Shown here: piece after piece, positions 47,420-55,482 of the stretch
Layout: the number at the start of each line of letters is the position of its first letter
Numbering within the stretch: position 1 is the first letter of the stretch
From: Janthinobacterium psychrotolerans
Lineage (GTDB): Bacteria > Pseudomonadota > Gammaproteobacteria > Burkholderiales > Burkholderiaceae_D
Length of the DNA stretch: 64,000 bases
Assembly (NCBI RefSeq): GCF_001677885.1
Contig: NZ_LOCQ01000059.1
Location: 124,001 to 188,000, forward strand
Reading direction: 5' to 3'
Translations under genes and position numbers: made by a program
Notes under the pieces: model-generated
Databases searched by the model: none
What the model saw: the letters and a program-made list of their open reading frames with translations, nothing else
Told to the model about the DNA's origin: nothing

Positions 47420-48150
47420 TGGCGATGCCGCGCTTGACCCTGCCCGGCATCAGCTGGCCGCTGCAAGCGACGGTTGGCCATATCGCCGTCACCACGCCCG
47501 GCATTACCGGCCACTTCAAGGCCGCTGCGGGCATCAATGCCACGGTGGAATGTGAACTGGTCGAGGCCGGCAAATTTCGCAATGGCGCGCCGCGCCAGTG
47601 GTGCCGCACCCATCAGTGCTACTGGGGGGTCAATGCCGACCTGGCGCAACTGGAAGCGTCGGGCCGGCGGCAGTGCAAGCTGCACCAGAGCGGCATGGGC
47701 TATCTGTTGTACCCGGAAGTGTTCGACCCGGCCCGCCATCACGCCAGCAGCCTCTGCATGGGCGAGGACGGCCTGCTGCGCTTGCGGGCCAGGTCCGACG
47801 ATGGCGGCGCCTTGCTGGTACGCACGGCGATGGCGCTGGCCATCGATTGCCGCGCGCTGCCCGGCCTGTTTCACCCGTCCGTCTTGCAGATCAATATCAC
47901 GCCGCCGGCCGCGCTGGCCTATGTGCAGGCGCTGCGCGATGGTGCACCACTCGGTTGCAGCGACTGCAGCCGCTGCGGCCATCCGCACCTGGACCTGGGC
48001 GACTTCGCGGCCGAGCCGCACCGGCGCCACTACTGCGGCAACTGCGGCCACGACGGCACGCACAGCGTTCAAGCGATGGTCTCGAATCCCTTGCAGCGTC
48101 TGCGCGAATTTGCCTTGCGCACGCCGCAGCGATGGCAGCAATGGTTCTGA
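47419..48150 (+). CDS. unrecognised protein with C-terminal zinc-ribbon-like cysteines
   Basis: A 243-residue soluble protein. The C-terminal third carries CSDCSRCGHPHLD and, after ~15 residues, HYCGNCGHDGTH, two CxxC pairs with flanking histidines that should bind zinc. The N-terminal part (ISWPLQATVGHIAVTTPGIT) is of no family I know. GGAGGG six bases before ATG 47419 is a strong ribosome site. It overlaps the preceding remnant as TGATG, so it was probably once coupled to an intact gene. Confidence 0.65.
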   Translation: MAMPRLTLPGISWPLQATVGHIAVTTPGITGHFKAAAGINATVECELVEAGKFRNGAPRQWCRTHQCYWGVNADLAQLEASGRRQCKLHQSGMGYLLYPEVFDPARHHASSLCMGEDGLLRLRARSDDGGALLVRTAMALAIDCRALPGLFHPSVLQINITPPAALAYVQALRDGAPLGCSDCSRCGHPHLDLGDFAAEPHRRHYCGNCGHDGTHSVQAMVSNPLQRLREFALRTPQRWQQWF

Positions 48151-48224
48151 AGGTGCGCCCGCAAACAGTCGGGCCCGCCGATCCGGGCTAGACTGGCGTT
48201 TTTACAGAATTGAATGATTGCAAT

Positions 48225-48710
48225 ATGGTCAACGATATCGATCCCGCGCGGGACCAGAAAGAACAGCAGGACGCCAGCGACAGCGGCGACCTGTCCGATC
48301 TGCTGAGCGAACTGCGCATCTTGCTGCCCGGCGCGCAAATGCTGACGGCGTTCCTGATCATCCTGCCCTTCAACGGCGGCTTTGCGAAAATCGTGCAGGC
48401 GGAAAAGATCGTCTTCCTCGCGACTTTCTTTCTGTCCATGACCAGCCTGGTGCTGCTGAGCGCGCCCGCCATCCAGCACCGCATCATGCGCCCGCTGAAC
48501 GACCGCGAGCGCTTCAAACGCGTGGCCGACCGCATCATGATGGCCGGTGCGCTGGCCCTGGCGTTCGCCTTTACCCTCGGCACCAACCTGGTCATTTCCG
48601 AAGTCTTCGGGCACATGGCCGGCATCATCGCCTGCGCCATGATTGCCGTGCTGATCATGGCCATGTGGTGGTGGATGCCACTGTACTTGCGGCGCAGCAC
48701 CACTATCTGA
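48225..48710 (+). CDS. DUF6328-type small membrane protein
   Basis: A 161-residue protein with an acidic N-terminus, then LLSELRILLPGAQMLTAFLI at the first membrane helix, a second (KIVFLATFFLSMTSLVLLSA), a loop with RERFKRVADRIM and two further helices ending MAMWWWMPLYLRR. This is the DUF6328 layout. No good ribosome site precedes ATG 48225. Function unknown. It lies tail to tail with the DUF421 gene. Confidence 0.75.
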   Translation: MVNDIDPARDQKEQQDASDSGDLSDLLSELRILLPGAQMLTAFLIILPFNGGFAKIVQAEKIVFLATFFLSMTSLVLLSAPAIQHRIMRPLNDRERFKRVADRIMMAGALALAFAFTLGTNLVISEVFGHMAGIIACAMIAVLIMAMWWWMPLYLRRSTTI

Positions 48711-48744
48711 CCGAGGACTGCGTCGGCAAAACCGGCGCGGTGAT

Positions 48745-49203
48745 TTACTTTTGCAGGATGGTGATCTTGCCATCGGCTTCCAGGAACGCGCATTTCATGT
48801 CGGCCAGCGGACAGTCCGCTTCGCGCAGGGCCTGCTCGACATCGCCTGCCGCCACGCGCGATTTCCGCACCACCTCGTCAAAGATCTTGCCGTCCCGCCC
48901 CAGCAGCACCGGCGTGCCGTCGATCAGTTCGGCCATCTTGCGGCTGCGCGAGGTCAGCAAGGCGATCAGCATGTTCAGGCCCAGCAGCGTCAAGGCCAGC
49001 AGCAGGCCGCCCGGGATTGAATCGTCGCCGCCCGACAGCGAATTCGATACCGCCTCGCTCAGCAGCATTACCACCAGCAGGTCGAACGGCGTAAATTGGC
49101 CGACCGTCCGCTTGCCCGTCATGCGCATCATCAGCAGCAACGCGATATACACGAGCGCGGCGCGCGACATCAGTTCCCACCACGGCACATCGAGTTCGAA
49201 CAT
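48745..49203 (-). CDS. DUF421/YetF-type membrane protein
   Basis: A 152-residue protein with three N-terminal helices (LVYIALLLMMRMTG, FDLLVVMLLSEAVSNSL, GLLLALTLLGLNMLIALLTS) and a small soluble domain with GTPVLLGRDGKIFDEVVRKS, typical of YetF-like proteins. Function unknown. It is divergent from the MFS gene at 49508. Confidence 0.85.
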   Translation of the reverse strand: MFELDVPWWELMSRAALVYIALLLMMRMTGKRTVGQFTPFDLLVVMLLSEAVSNSLSGGDDSIPGGLLLALTLLGLNMLIALLTSRSRKMAELIDGTPVLLGRDGKIFDEVVRKSRVAAGDVEQALREADCPLADMKCAFLEADGKITILQK

Positions 49204-49507
49204 GGCCAGCCTCCCGGGATAAGCTTGCCATATTTATACGCCGGTTCAGGCCAGGTCCGGCGCACCGTTGACACCGGCGTGCACTGCAGCAGGCTTTATG
49301 ACAACAAACTTGTCAAATTAATCAATCTGGCGCCTGGCCGCGTCAGGCGCGCGCCGGTTTGATTGCCGCCAGCTGTGGTGTGCGGCGCAGCATTTTTGCA
49401 GTGCCACCTGCAGAGCCGGCCGGTATCCAATACAATAACGGCTGTGGCAGCCCGCATCCGGGCACGCTTTCCCACCCCGTCTCCACCCTCTTACCGAATC
49501 CTAGAAC
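49204..49507. other. 304-bp intergenic region
   Basis: A divergent gap between the DUF421 and MFS genes with no coding frame I can support. It contains a weak promoter-like TACAAT at 49431-49436 with CTGCAG 17 bp upstream, pointing to the MFS gene. Confidence 0.4.
49408..49436 (+). promoter_or_regulatory. weak promoter candidate for the MFS gene
   Basis: TACAAT (49431-49436) matches TATAAT at five of six positions; CTGCAG (49408-49413) is a poor -35 at 17 bp. Confidence 0.25.
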
Positions 49508-50725
49508 ATGCACGCTTCCGCAGACTCATTCATACCGCGCGTAAACGCGCCTTTTGGCGCTGGCTATGCCGACCTGGCGCTGGCCATCGGCGGCCTGGCG
49601 ATCGGCACCGGCGAATTCGCCTCCATGAGCATCCTGCCCGTGGTGGCCAACGACCTGGGCACGACCTTGCCGGAAATGAGTCACATGATCAGCGCCTATG
49701 CGCTGGGCGTGGTGGTCGGTGCGCCATTGATCACCATCTTCCTGGCGCGCATGCCGCGCCGGTTGATGCTGATCTGCCTGATGCTGATGTTCGCCGGCGG
49801 CAACCTGTTAAGTGCGATCGCGCCGAACTACGGCTTGCTGGTGGTGGCCCGCTTTATCGCCGGCATCCCGCACGGCGCCTTCTTTGGCGTCGCCGCGCTG
49901 GTGGCGGCGGCCATGGCCGAACCGGACCGGCGCGGCCAGGCCGTGGCGCGTGTGCTGATGGGGCTGACGGTAGCCAATATCTTCGGCGTGCCGCTGGCCA
50001 CCTATATCGGCCAGACCATGGGCTGGCGCCCGGCCTTTTTGCTGGTCGCCGCACTGGGCCTGCTGACCATGCTGATGATGCGTATTTTCGTGCCGAAAGT
50101 GGCCGCTGGCGACTCGAGCCCGCGCCGTGAGCTGGGCGTGTTCCGCCGCCTGCAAGTGTGGCTGACCCTGCTGATGGTGGCGATCGGCTTTGGCGGCATG
50201 TTTGCCGTCTATACGTTTATTACGCCGACCCTGACGGAAATCACCAAGGTGTCGCCGCTGGTGATCTCGATCCTGCTGGCCGTGATCGGTGTCGGCATGA
50301 CGGTCGGTAACATGATCGGCGGCTGGCTGGCCGACCGCTCGCGCCTGTGGACCATCTTTGGCGTGCTGGTGTGGAACGTGGTGGCCCTGATCGCCTTCAG
50401 CTACACCACCACCAATGTCTGGCTGACGGCGATCAACCTGTTCGCCATCGGCGCCGGCATTGCGGTAGCGCCAGCAGTACAGACCCGCCTGATGGACGTG
50501 GCCGGCGACGCCCAGACCGTGGCCGCCGCCCTGAACCACTCGGCTTTCAATATCGCCAACGCCCTGGGCGCCTACGCCGGCGGCATCGCCATCGCCATGG
50601 GCGCCGGCCTGCAGTCGACCGGCTGGGTCGGCGCCCTGCTGGCCTGCGGCGGCATCGTGGTGTTGGGCATTTCGGTGATGGTGGAAAACCGCAGCCGCAA
50701 TCTGGCGGACGTGCAGCCGGCTTGA
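49508..50725 (+). CDS. MFS transporter, AraJ-like (DHA1 family)
   Basis: A 405-residue inner-membrane transporter with twelve predicted helices. It shows the family N-terminus LALAIGGLAIGTGEFASMSI, a loop 2-3 motif (ITIFLARMPRRLMLICLM), ARFIAGIPHGAFFGVAALVA in helix 5 and GNMIGGWLADRSRLWTIFG in the second half. AraJ-like proteins export sugars or drugs; the substrate cannot be told. It is followed by paired REP hairpins. Confidence 0.9.
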   Translation: MHASADSFIPRVNAPFGAGYADLALAIGGLAIGTGEFASMSILPVVANDLGTTLPEMSHMISAYALGVVVGAPLITIFLARMPRRLMLICLMLMFAGGNLLSAIAPNYGLLVVARFIAGIPHGAFFGVAALVAAAMAEPDRRGQAVARVLMGLTVANIFGVPLATYIGQTMGWRPAFLLVAALGLLTMLMMRIFVPKVAAGDSSPRRELGVFRRLQVWLTLLMVAIGFGGMFAVYTFITPTLTEITKVSPLVISILLAVIGVGMTVGNMIGGWLADRSRLWTIFGVLVWNVVALIAFSYTTTNVWLTAINLFAIGAGIAVAPAVQTRLMDVAGDAQTVAAALNHSAFNIANALGAYAGGIAIAMGAGLQSTGWVGALLACGGIVVLGISVMVENRSRNLADVQPA

Positions 50726-50752
50726 ACAGTTTCAGGCACAACATGTGGCGTC

Positions 50753-50813
50753 AACAATGTTGTCGGATTACGCTGGGCCTGCGGCCCTGCTAATCCGACC
50801 TACGCGTCTCAAC
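50753..50813 (-). repeat. REP-like hairpin, Y-type copy
   Basis: AACAATGTTGTCGGATTACGC and GCTAATCCGACCTACG flank a GGGCCTGCGGCCC core. Nearly identical at the ends to 35190-35239. Confidence 0.7.
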
Positions 50814-50821
50814 GGTTTGGC

Positions 50822-50880
50822 GTAGGTCGAATTAGCGCTTGCGCGTAATCCGACACCACCCATGGCGGCAACAATGTTGT
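50822..50880 (+). repeat. REP-like hairpin, X-type copy with Y-like tail
   Basis: GTAGGTCGAATTAGCGC and GCGCGTAATCCGACACCACC form a stem around TT. The tail GGCGGCAACAATGTTGT repeats the start of the Y copy. The pair order (Y then X) is the reverse of that at 35110-35239. Confidence 0.7.
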
Positions 50881-50919
50881 TGGCTTGCGACCTTCAGCCG
50901 GGGCTCACCTACGCATCAT

Positions 50920-51929
50920 TTACGGCGCGACACTCTCCATCGCCTCCACCAGCTGCCGGTTGAACTCTTCCGGCTCCTCCATCTGCGGCGCATGGCCCAT
51001 GCCCGGGAACACGATCAGGCTGCTGCCCGGTATCAGGGCGGCGGCCTGCTTGCCCGGTACCGCATAGTTGCCCAGTTTGGCCTTGGACTCCGGTGGCGCG
51101 ATATCACTGCCAATTGCGGTGGTGTCGGCGTCGCCGATCATCAGCACGGTGGGTACCGTCAGCTTCGGGAATTCGTGGATCACCGGCTGGGTAAAGATCA
51201 TGTCGCAGATCAGCGCCGAATTCCACGCCACCACTTTTTTGCCCGGCCCCGCGTTCAGGCCGGCCAGCATGTCGACCCCGCGTTCATATTCCGGTTTCCA
51301 TCGTCCGCCGTAATAGGTCGCTTTTTCATCGCTGCGCACGCTGTCGGCCGTCAGTTTGAGTGCGCGCTCGTTCCATTGATCCACCTGCGGCACGGCACGC
51401 CCAGCGCCTTCCAGTCTTCCAGCCCGATCGGGTTGACCATCACGAGCTGCGACACGGCCTGCGGGTACATGTACATCAGCGCGTGGCGCGTGGCCAGCAT
51501 GCCGCCGGTCGAATGGGCCACCAGCACGGCGCGCTCCACGCCCGCCTGTTTCAGCAGCCCAGCCGTATTGGCGGCCAGCTGCTGAAGGTGTATTGGTAAC
51601 GGGCGGTTTGCTGGAGGCGCAAAACCGATCTGGTCCGGCGCGATCACGCGGCAGCCGGCGCCGCGCAAGGCCGTGATCTGGCTGTCCCGGGTAGCGCCGC
51701 AAAAACTCTTCCCGTGCATCAGCACGGCTGTCTTCCCATTGGCCTTGGCGGTCGGCGCCACGTCCATATACGCCATCTGCAACTGCTGGCCCTGCGAGGC
51801 AAACTTGTAATGCCGGACCGGATGCGGATAGCTGAAGCCCTGCAGCTCCGGTCCATAGGTGGCGGCATGCGCTGGCGAAAAGGCGGTGGCCAGCAGCAGG
51901 CTGGCCAGGATGGAAAGACGACGCGTCAT
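50920..51929 (-). pseudogene. exported alpha/beta hydrolase broken by a 5-bp tandem duplication
   Basis: The N-terminal frame (51929 to ~51390) gives a signal peptide (RRLSILASLLLATAFSPAHA), LMHGKSFCGATRD and the nucleophile in VAHSTGGMLATRHAL. Translation then shifts. The C-terminal frame (~51397 to 50920) carries VDQWNERALKLTADSV, LMIGDADTTAIG with the acid and PGMGHAPQMEEP with the histidine. At 51388-51397 CGGCA occurs twice in tandem; removing one copy restores one frame (GVPQVDQW). The intact protein would be ~330 residues. It may be a true pseudogene or a sequencing error. It lies 35 bp after the JmjC-like gene. Confidence 0.8.
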
Positions 51930-51964
51930 CGTTGACTGCTCGCGGAAAATGGCGAGCTGCCAGT

Positions 51965-52876
51965 CTAACCGATGTCGAACGCGGCGTCGCCGCGCAGGGC
52001 AAACGGCACGGCCCTGGCCCAGCGGTTCGACGACAGCGAGAACGTCAGCGAGCGCACCTGGTGGTACCAGCCCGCCGGCACATACAGCATGTCGCCCGCC
52101 GCCACCACGCATTCGATCATGGTGGCCTGGCGCGCCAGCGGAAATCGCTCGTAGTCGGGTGCTTCCGGGTCAAACGGCGAGCCGAACAGAATGGCGTTCG
52201 CTTCGCGCGGATACAAAAATTCATCATGATGCGGTGGCGCCAGGATGATGCGCTTGCTGCCCCAGATCTGCGCGAACAGATTGTCGTCGTAGTCGCAGTG
52301 CAGCGGCGTGACGGTGCCGGCCGGCCCCAGCCAGTAGCGCGGCGGGCCGATCTTGTCGAAATACGCGGGCCAGTGGCACAGGCGGTTCAGTTCGCGCAGT
52401 TCCAGGTTGCCCAGATACGGCGGCAAATCGTGCACGCCCTGCGCCACCAGGTCCAGGTACTCGGCCATCGACATGTCCTGCATTGCGCGGTCGGGCGCGA
52501 AGGCGGTATTGATATAGTCGCCCACGCGCGCGCGCACCGGCAGATGGCTGTAGCGCTCGCGCAGGGCCTGCGGCGTCAGCTGGCACAGGGGCCAGCGCTT
52601 GACCACGCCCGTCATCAGGAACGGCAGGCCCTGCGCGGCCAGCGCGCGGAAACGGGCGGCATCCAGCGGCCCCGTGTGCGGTACCCCGGTAATGGCCGGC
52701 AAGGTGCGCGCGACGCGCTTGATGGCCTCGCGCATGGTGTCGATGGACGCGACGCCGCGCACCTGCGCGTCTTTCTGTTCGCGCGCCTGTTTCCTGGCGC
52801 GCGCTTCTTCGGGAGCCAGGGCAATGGCCATGCGCGGCGGCAGCCGTTGCTGCAATGCGGTTTTTTCTATCGGCAT
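51965..52876 (-). CDS. cupin-like/JmjC-type 2-oxoglutarate oxygenase
   Basis: A 303-residue protein of the Cupin_8/FIH-like family. The iron-binding HxD is in TPLHCDYDDNLFAQIWGSKR (~residue 195), the distal histidine in MLYVPAGWYHQVRSL (~275), and the lysine in SKRIILAPP may hold 2-oxoglutarate. These enzymes hydroxylate protein side chains or small molecules. It starts 15 bp after the histidine-kinase stop on the same strand, so it is probably in that operon. Confidence 0.85.
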   Translation of the reverse strand: MPIEKTALQQRLPPRMAIALAPEEARARKQAREQKDAQVRGVASIDTMREAIKRVARTLPAITGVPHTGPLDAARFRALAAQGLPFLMTGVVKRWPLCQLTPQALRERYSHLPVRARVGDYINTAFAPDRAMQDMSMAEYLDLVAQGVHDLPPYLGNLELRELNRLCHWPAYFDKIGPPRYWLGPAGTVTPLHCDYDDNLFAQIWGSKRIILAPPHHDEFLYPREANAILFGSPFDPEAPDYERFPLARQATMIECVVAAGDMLYVPAGWYHQVRSLTFSLSSNRWARAVPFALRGDAAFDIG

Positions 52877-52891
52877 AATCTGGAAGATGAT

Positions 52892-54436
52892 TCAGGCCGG
52901 CCTGGCGGCCAGCATCTTTTGCAATACCGTGTCGAGCTCGGCAAAGTCGACCGGCTTGGTCAGGTGCAGATCGAAACCCGCGTCCGAGGCCAGCTTGCGG
53001 TCCTTGTCCTGGCCCCAGCCGGTCACCGCCACCAGGATCGTGTCGCGCCCGCCGGGCTGGCCGCGCAGGCGGCGCGCCACATCGTAGCCATTCATGTGCG
53101 GCAAGCCGATATCGAGCAGCACCACGTCGGGTCCGAACGCGGCGGCAAAGGTGAGACCGGACGGTCCATCGTAGACCGTGCCCACTTCATAGCCGAGCAG
53201 TTCGAGCGCCATCGCCAGGGTGTCGGCGGCGTCGGCATTGTCGTCGATCACCAGTACTTTGCCGGCACTCTGACCCGGCCGCAGCTGGTCCCTGGCCGGC
53301 GCTTGCGCGGCGGCTGGCGGCGCGGGCAGCACAGGCAGGCGCAATTCGAATGTGCTGCCCTGCCCCACGCCGGCGCTGCGCGCGCAGACGCTGCCGCCAT
53401 GCAGCTGCGCCAGGCCGCGTACCAGCGACAGGCCGATGCCCAGTCCGCCCTGGGCGCGCGACAGGGCCGGCTCCAGCTGCGAAAACATGTCGAACACCGT
53501 GCCCAGGTGCTCGTGCGCGATGCCGATGCCGCTATCGCGCACGGTGATCACCACTTCGCCGTCGGCGCGCGCGACAGTGAGCCAGACCTGGCCCTGGTGC
53601 GGCGTGTATTTGACGGCATTGGTGAGCAGGTTGGCGATCATCTGCGACAGCCGCGTGGCGTCGGCGTCGAGCCAGATGGGCTCGTCGGGCTGCTCCACCA
53701 GCAGCGTATGGCCGGCCTGGGTGGCCAGCGTCGCCACGCTGTGCACGGCCATCTCCAGCACCGGCGCCAGCTCCATATTCTGGCGCCGCAGTTCCAGCCG
53801 GCCCTGGGTGATGCGCGATACTTCCGTCAAATCGTCGACCAGATGCGTCATGTGACTGACCTGCCGTCCCAGCACCTCGCGCGCGCGGTTCAGCTGCGGG
53901 TCATCGAGCTGCACCAGATTCAATACTTCGAGCACATTGCGCATCGGCGCGAGCGGATTGCGCAGCTCGTGCGCAAGGGTGGCCAGGAATTCGTCCTTGC
54001 GCCGGTCGGCTTGCGCCAGCTGCGCATTGAGGGCACTGGCGTCGCTGCGCGCCAGCTGCAGATGCTGCTCGTACTTGCGGCGGTCGGTGGCGACAAACAC
54101 GGCGATCTCGTCGTACTGCACCTCGCCATGCTTGCGCCGCACGGCGTTGAACAGCATCGGCAGTTTTTCGCCCTGGCGCTGGCGCACATCGAGCAGCACT
54201 TCGGCCACGCTACCCTGCACCTGCATCAGCGGACGCCAGTGCGTCTGGTGGAACACGCGACCACCGATGGTCAGCAGGTCCTCCAGCTTTTTCTTGCCGA
54301 CCAGTTCATGCTCGGCATAGGCGAGCCAGCCGCAAAAGGTCGCATTGGCCTTGAGGATGGTGCCGTCGACGGCGCACAGCAGCAGGCCGCAGGCGGCATG
54401 CTGGAACAGGGTTTCGACATCAGGCAGGAAGCTCAC
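52892..54436 (-). CDS. PAS-domain hybrid sensor histidine kinase
   Basis: About 514 residues: a PAS domain (residues ~8-120, ACGLLLCAVDGTILKANATF), HisKA with the phospho-acceptor H156 in LATLAHELRNPLAPMRNVLE, HATPase with LLTNAVKYTPHQ and VRDSGIGIAHEHLGTVFDMF and GLGIGLSLVRGLAQLHGG, and a C-terminal receiver (VLVIDDNADAADTLAMALEL, VVLLDIGLPHMNGYDV). There is no membrane segment, so sensing is cytoplasmic. The GTG at 54436 lies 14 bp after the RsbQ-like hydrolase stop. That neighbour is expected to supply its signal. Confidence 0.88.
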   Translation of the reverse strand: MSFLPDVETLFQHAACGLLLCAVDGTILKANATFCGWLAYAEHELVGKKKLEDLLTIGGRVFHQTHWRPLMQVQGSVAEVLLDVRQRQGEKLPMLFNAVRRKHGEVQYDEIAVFVATDRRKYEQHLQLARSDASALNAQLAQADRRKDEFLATLAHELRNPLAPMRNVLEVLNLVQLDDPQLNRAREVLGRQVSHMTHLVDDLTEVSRITQGRLELRRQNMELAPVLEMAVHSVATLATQAGHTLLVEQPDEPIWLDADATRLSQMIANLLTNAVKYTPHQGQVWLTVARADGEVVITVRDSGIGIAHEHLGTVFDMFSQLEPALSRAQGGLGIGLSLVRGLAQLHGGSVCARSAGVGQGSTFELRLPVLPAPPAAAQAPARDQLRPGQSAGKVLVIDDNADAADTLAMALELLGYEVGTVYDGPSGLTFAAAFGPDVVLLDIGLPHMNGYDVARRLRGQPGGRDTILVAVTGWGQDKDRKLASDAGFDLHLTKPVDFAELDTVLQKMLAARPA

Positions 54437-54450
54437 GGTACGGCGTCGCC

Positions 54451-55281
54451 TCAGAGATGCAGGCCGTCGAGAAAGGCGCGAATCGGCGCATGGCAGGCTT
54501 GCGGCGCGCTCATGTGCGGGCAATGGCCCATGTTCTCGATCACCTGCAAGGTGCTGTGCGGCATATGGGCGCGCAGGTAGTCGCCGACCGGCATCGGTGC
54601 GATAAAGTCGTCATCGCACTGCACGATCAGCGCCGGCGTGGTGTTGCGCGGCAGGTCGGCACGGTGGTCGGACAAAAACGTGGTGCGCGCAAAATGCAGG
54701 GCGATGGTCGGATCGGTGCGGCAAAAGCTGTGCGCCAGCTCCTGGCCCAGCGCGGGCTGCCCGGGTGCGCCCATGATGACCGGCGCCATGGTGCTGGCCC
54801 AGCCCAGGTAATTGCTGTCCATGGCACCCAGCAGGTCGTCGATGTCTTCGCGCGAAAAGCCGCCGTGGTAGCCATCCTCGGGATCGTCGACATAGCATGG
54901 CGACGGCGCCAGCATGATCTGCGCGGCAAAACGCTGCGGTTCGGCGATCGAGGCCAGCAAGGCCGTCATCGAACTGACCGAGTGGCCGATGCAGATCACG
55001 GGGCCATCGCCCACGGCCTTGATCACTTGCAGCAGATCGCCGGCGTGCGCGTGCAGGCTGGTATAGCTGTCGAAGTCGTAGGCGGACAAATCCGAGCCGC
55101 CGCTGCCGACCAGGTCGAACAGCACGGTGCGGTAGCGGTCGCGGAACATCGGCTCCAGGTAGCGCCACATGGTCTGGTCGCAGCCGAAGCCGTGTGCAAA
55201 CACGATGGTCGCAGTACCGGCCCCATCTGCTGGCGTTGCGGGTTCGTTGATGCGGATATTGTTGCGCTGTTCGATACGCAT
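54451..55281 (-). CDS. RsbQ/KAI2-like alpha/beta hydrolase
   Basis: A 276-residue protein matching RsbQ in pattern: FAHGFGCDQTMWRYLEP, LFDLVGSGGSDLSAYDFDSY, nucleophile Ser101 in IGHSVSSMTALLASIAEP, APSPCYVDDPEDGYHGGF, the acid in VQCDDDFIAPMPVGDYL (~224) and His253 in MGHCPHMS. RsbQ proteins bind and process a small unknown ligand and signal to a PAS-domain partner. Here the partner is the PAS hybrid kinase just downstream. ATG 55281 is preferred; ATG 55314 is possible. The frame can be read on into the opposite-strand PepSY gene, but that part is not coding. Confidence 0.9.
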   Translation of the reverse strand: MRIEQRNNIRINEPATPADGAGTATIVFAHGFGCDQTMWRYLEPMFRDRYRTVLFDLVGSGGSDLSAYDFDSYTSLHAHAGDLLQVIKAVGDGPVICIGHSVSSMTALLASIAEPQRFAAQIMLAPSPCYVDDPEDGYHGGFSREDIDDLLGAMDSNYLGWASTMAPVIMGAPGQPALGQELAHSFCRTDPTIALHFARTTFLSDHRADLPRNTTPALIVQCDDDFIAPMPVGDYLRAHMPHSTLQVIENMGHCPHMSAPQACHAPIRAFLDGLHL

Positions 55282-55397
55282 GCCGGTCTCGCCTTGTTTA
55301 TATGGAACTGACATCACTGCCAGGAGAGCCCTGTGCTCCCGGTGGCATCTTAACATGGGGCAAGGCCATGCAGCTTGCCAAACAGAGGCACGCAGCG

Positions 55398-55416
55398 GAT
55401 AATGAGAACGATTCCC
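55398..55416 (+). promoter_or_regulatory. Fur box upstream of the PepSY gene
   Basis: GATAATGAGAACGATTCCC matches the 19-bp Fur consensus at 14 of 19 positions. It lies about 65 bp before the PepSY start, so iron repression is expected. Confidence 0.6.
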
Positions 55417-55482
55417 ATTAATAAATTCACATGCGTGTGTGCGCTGGCACCGACACGCCGTGTTACTGAAGACTGCTACCGC

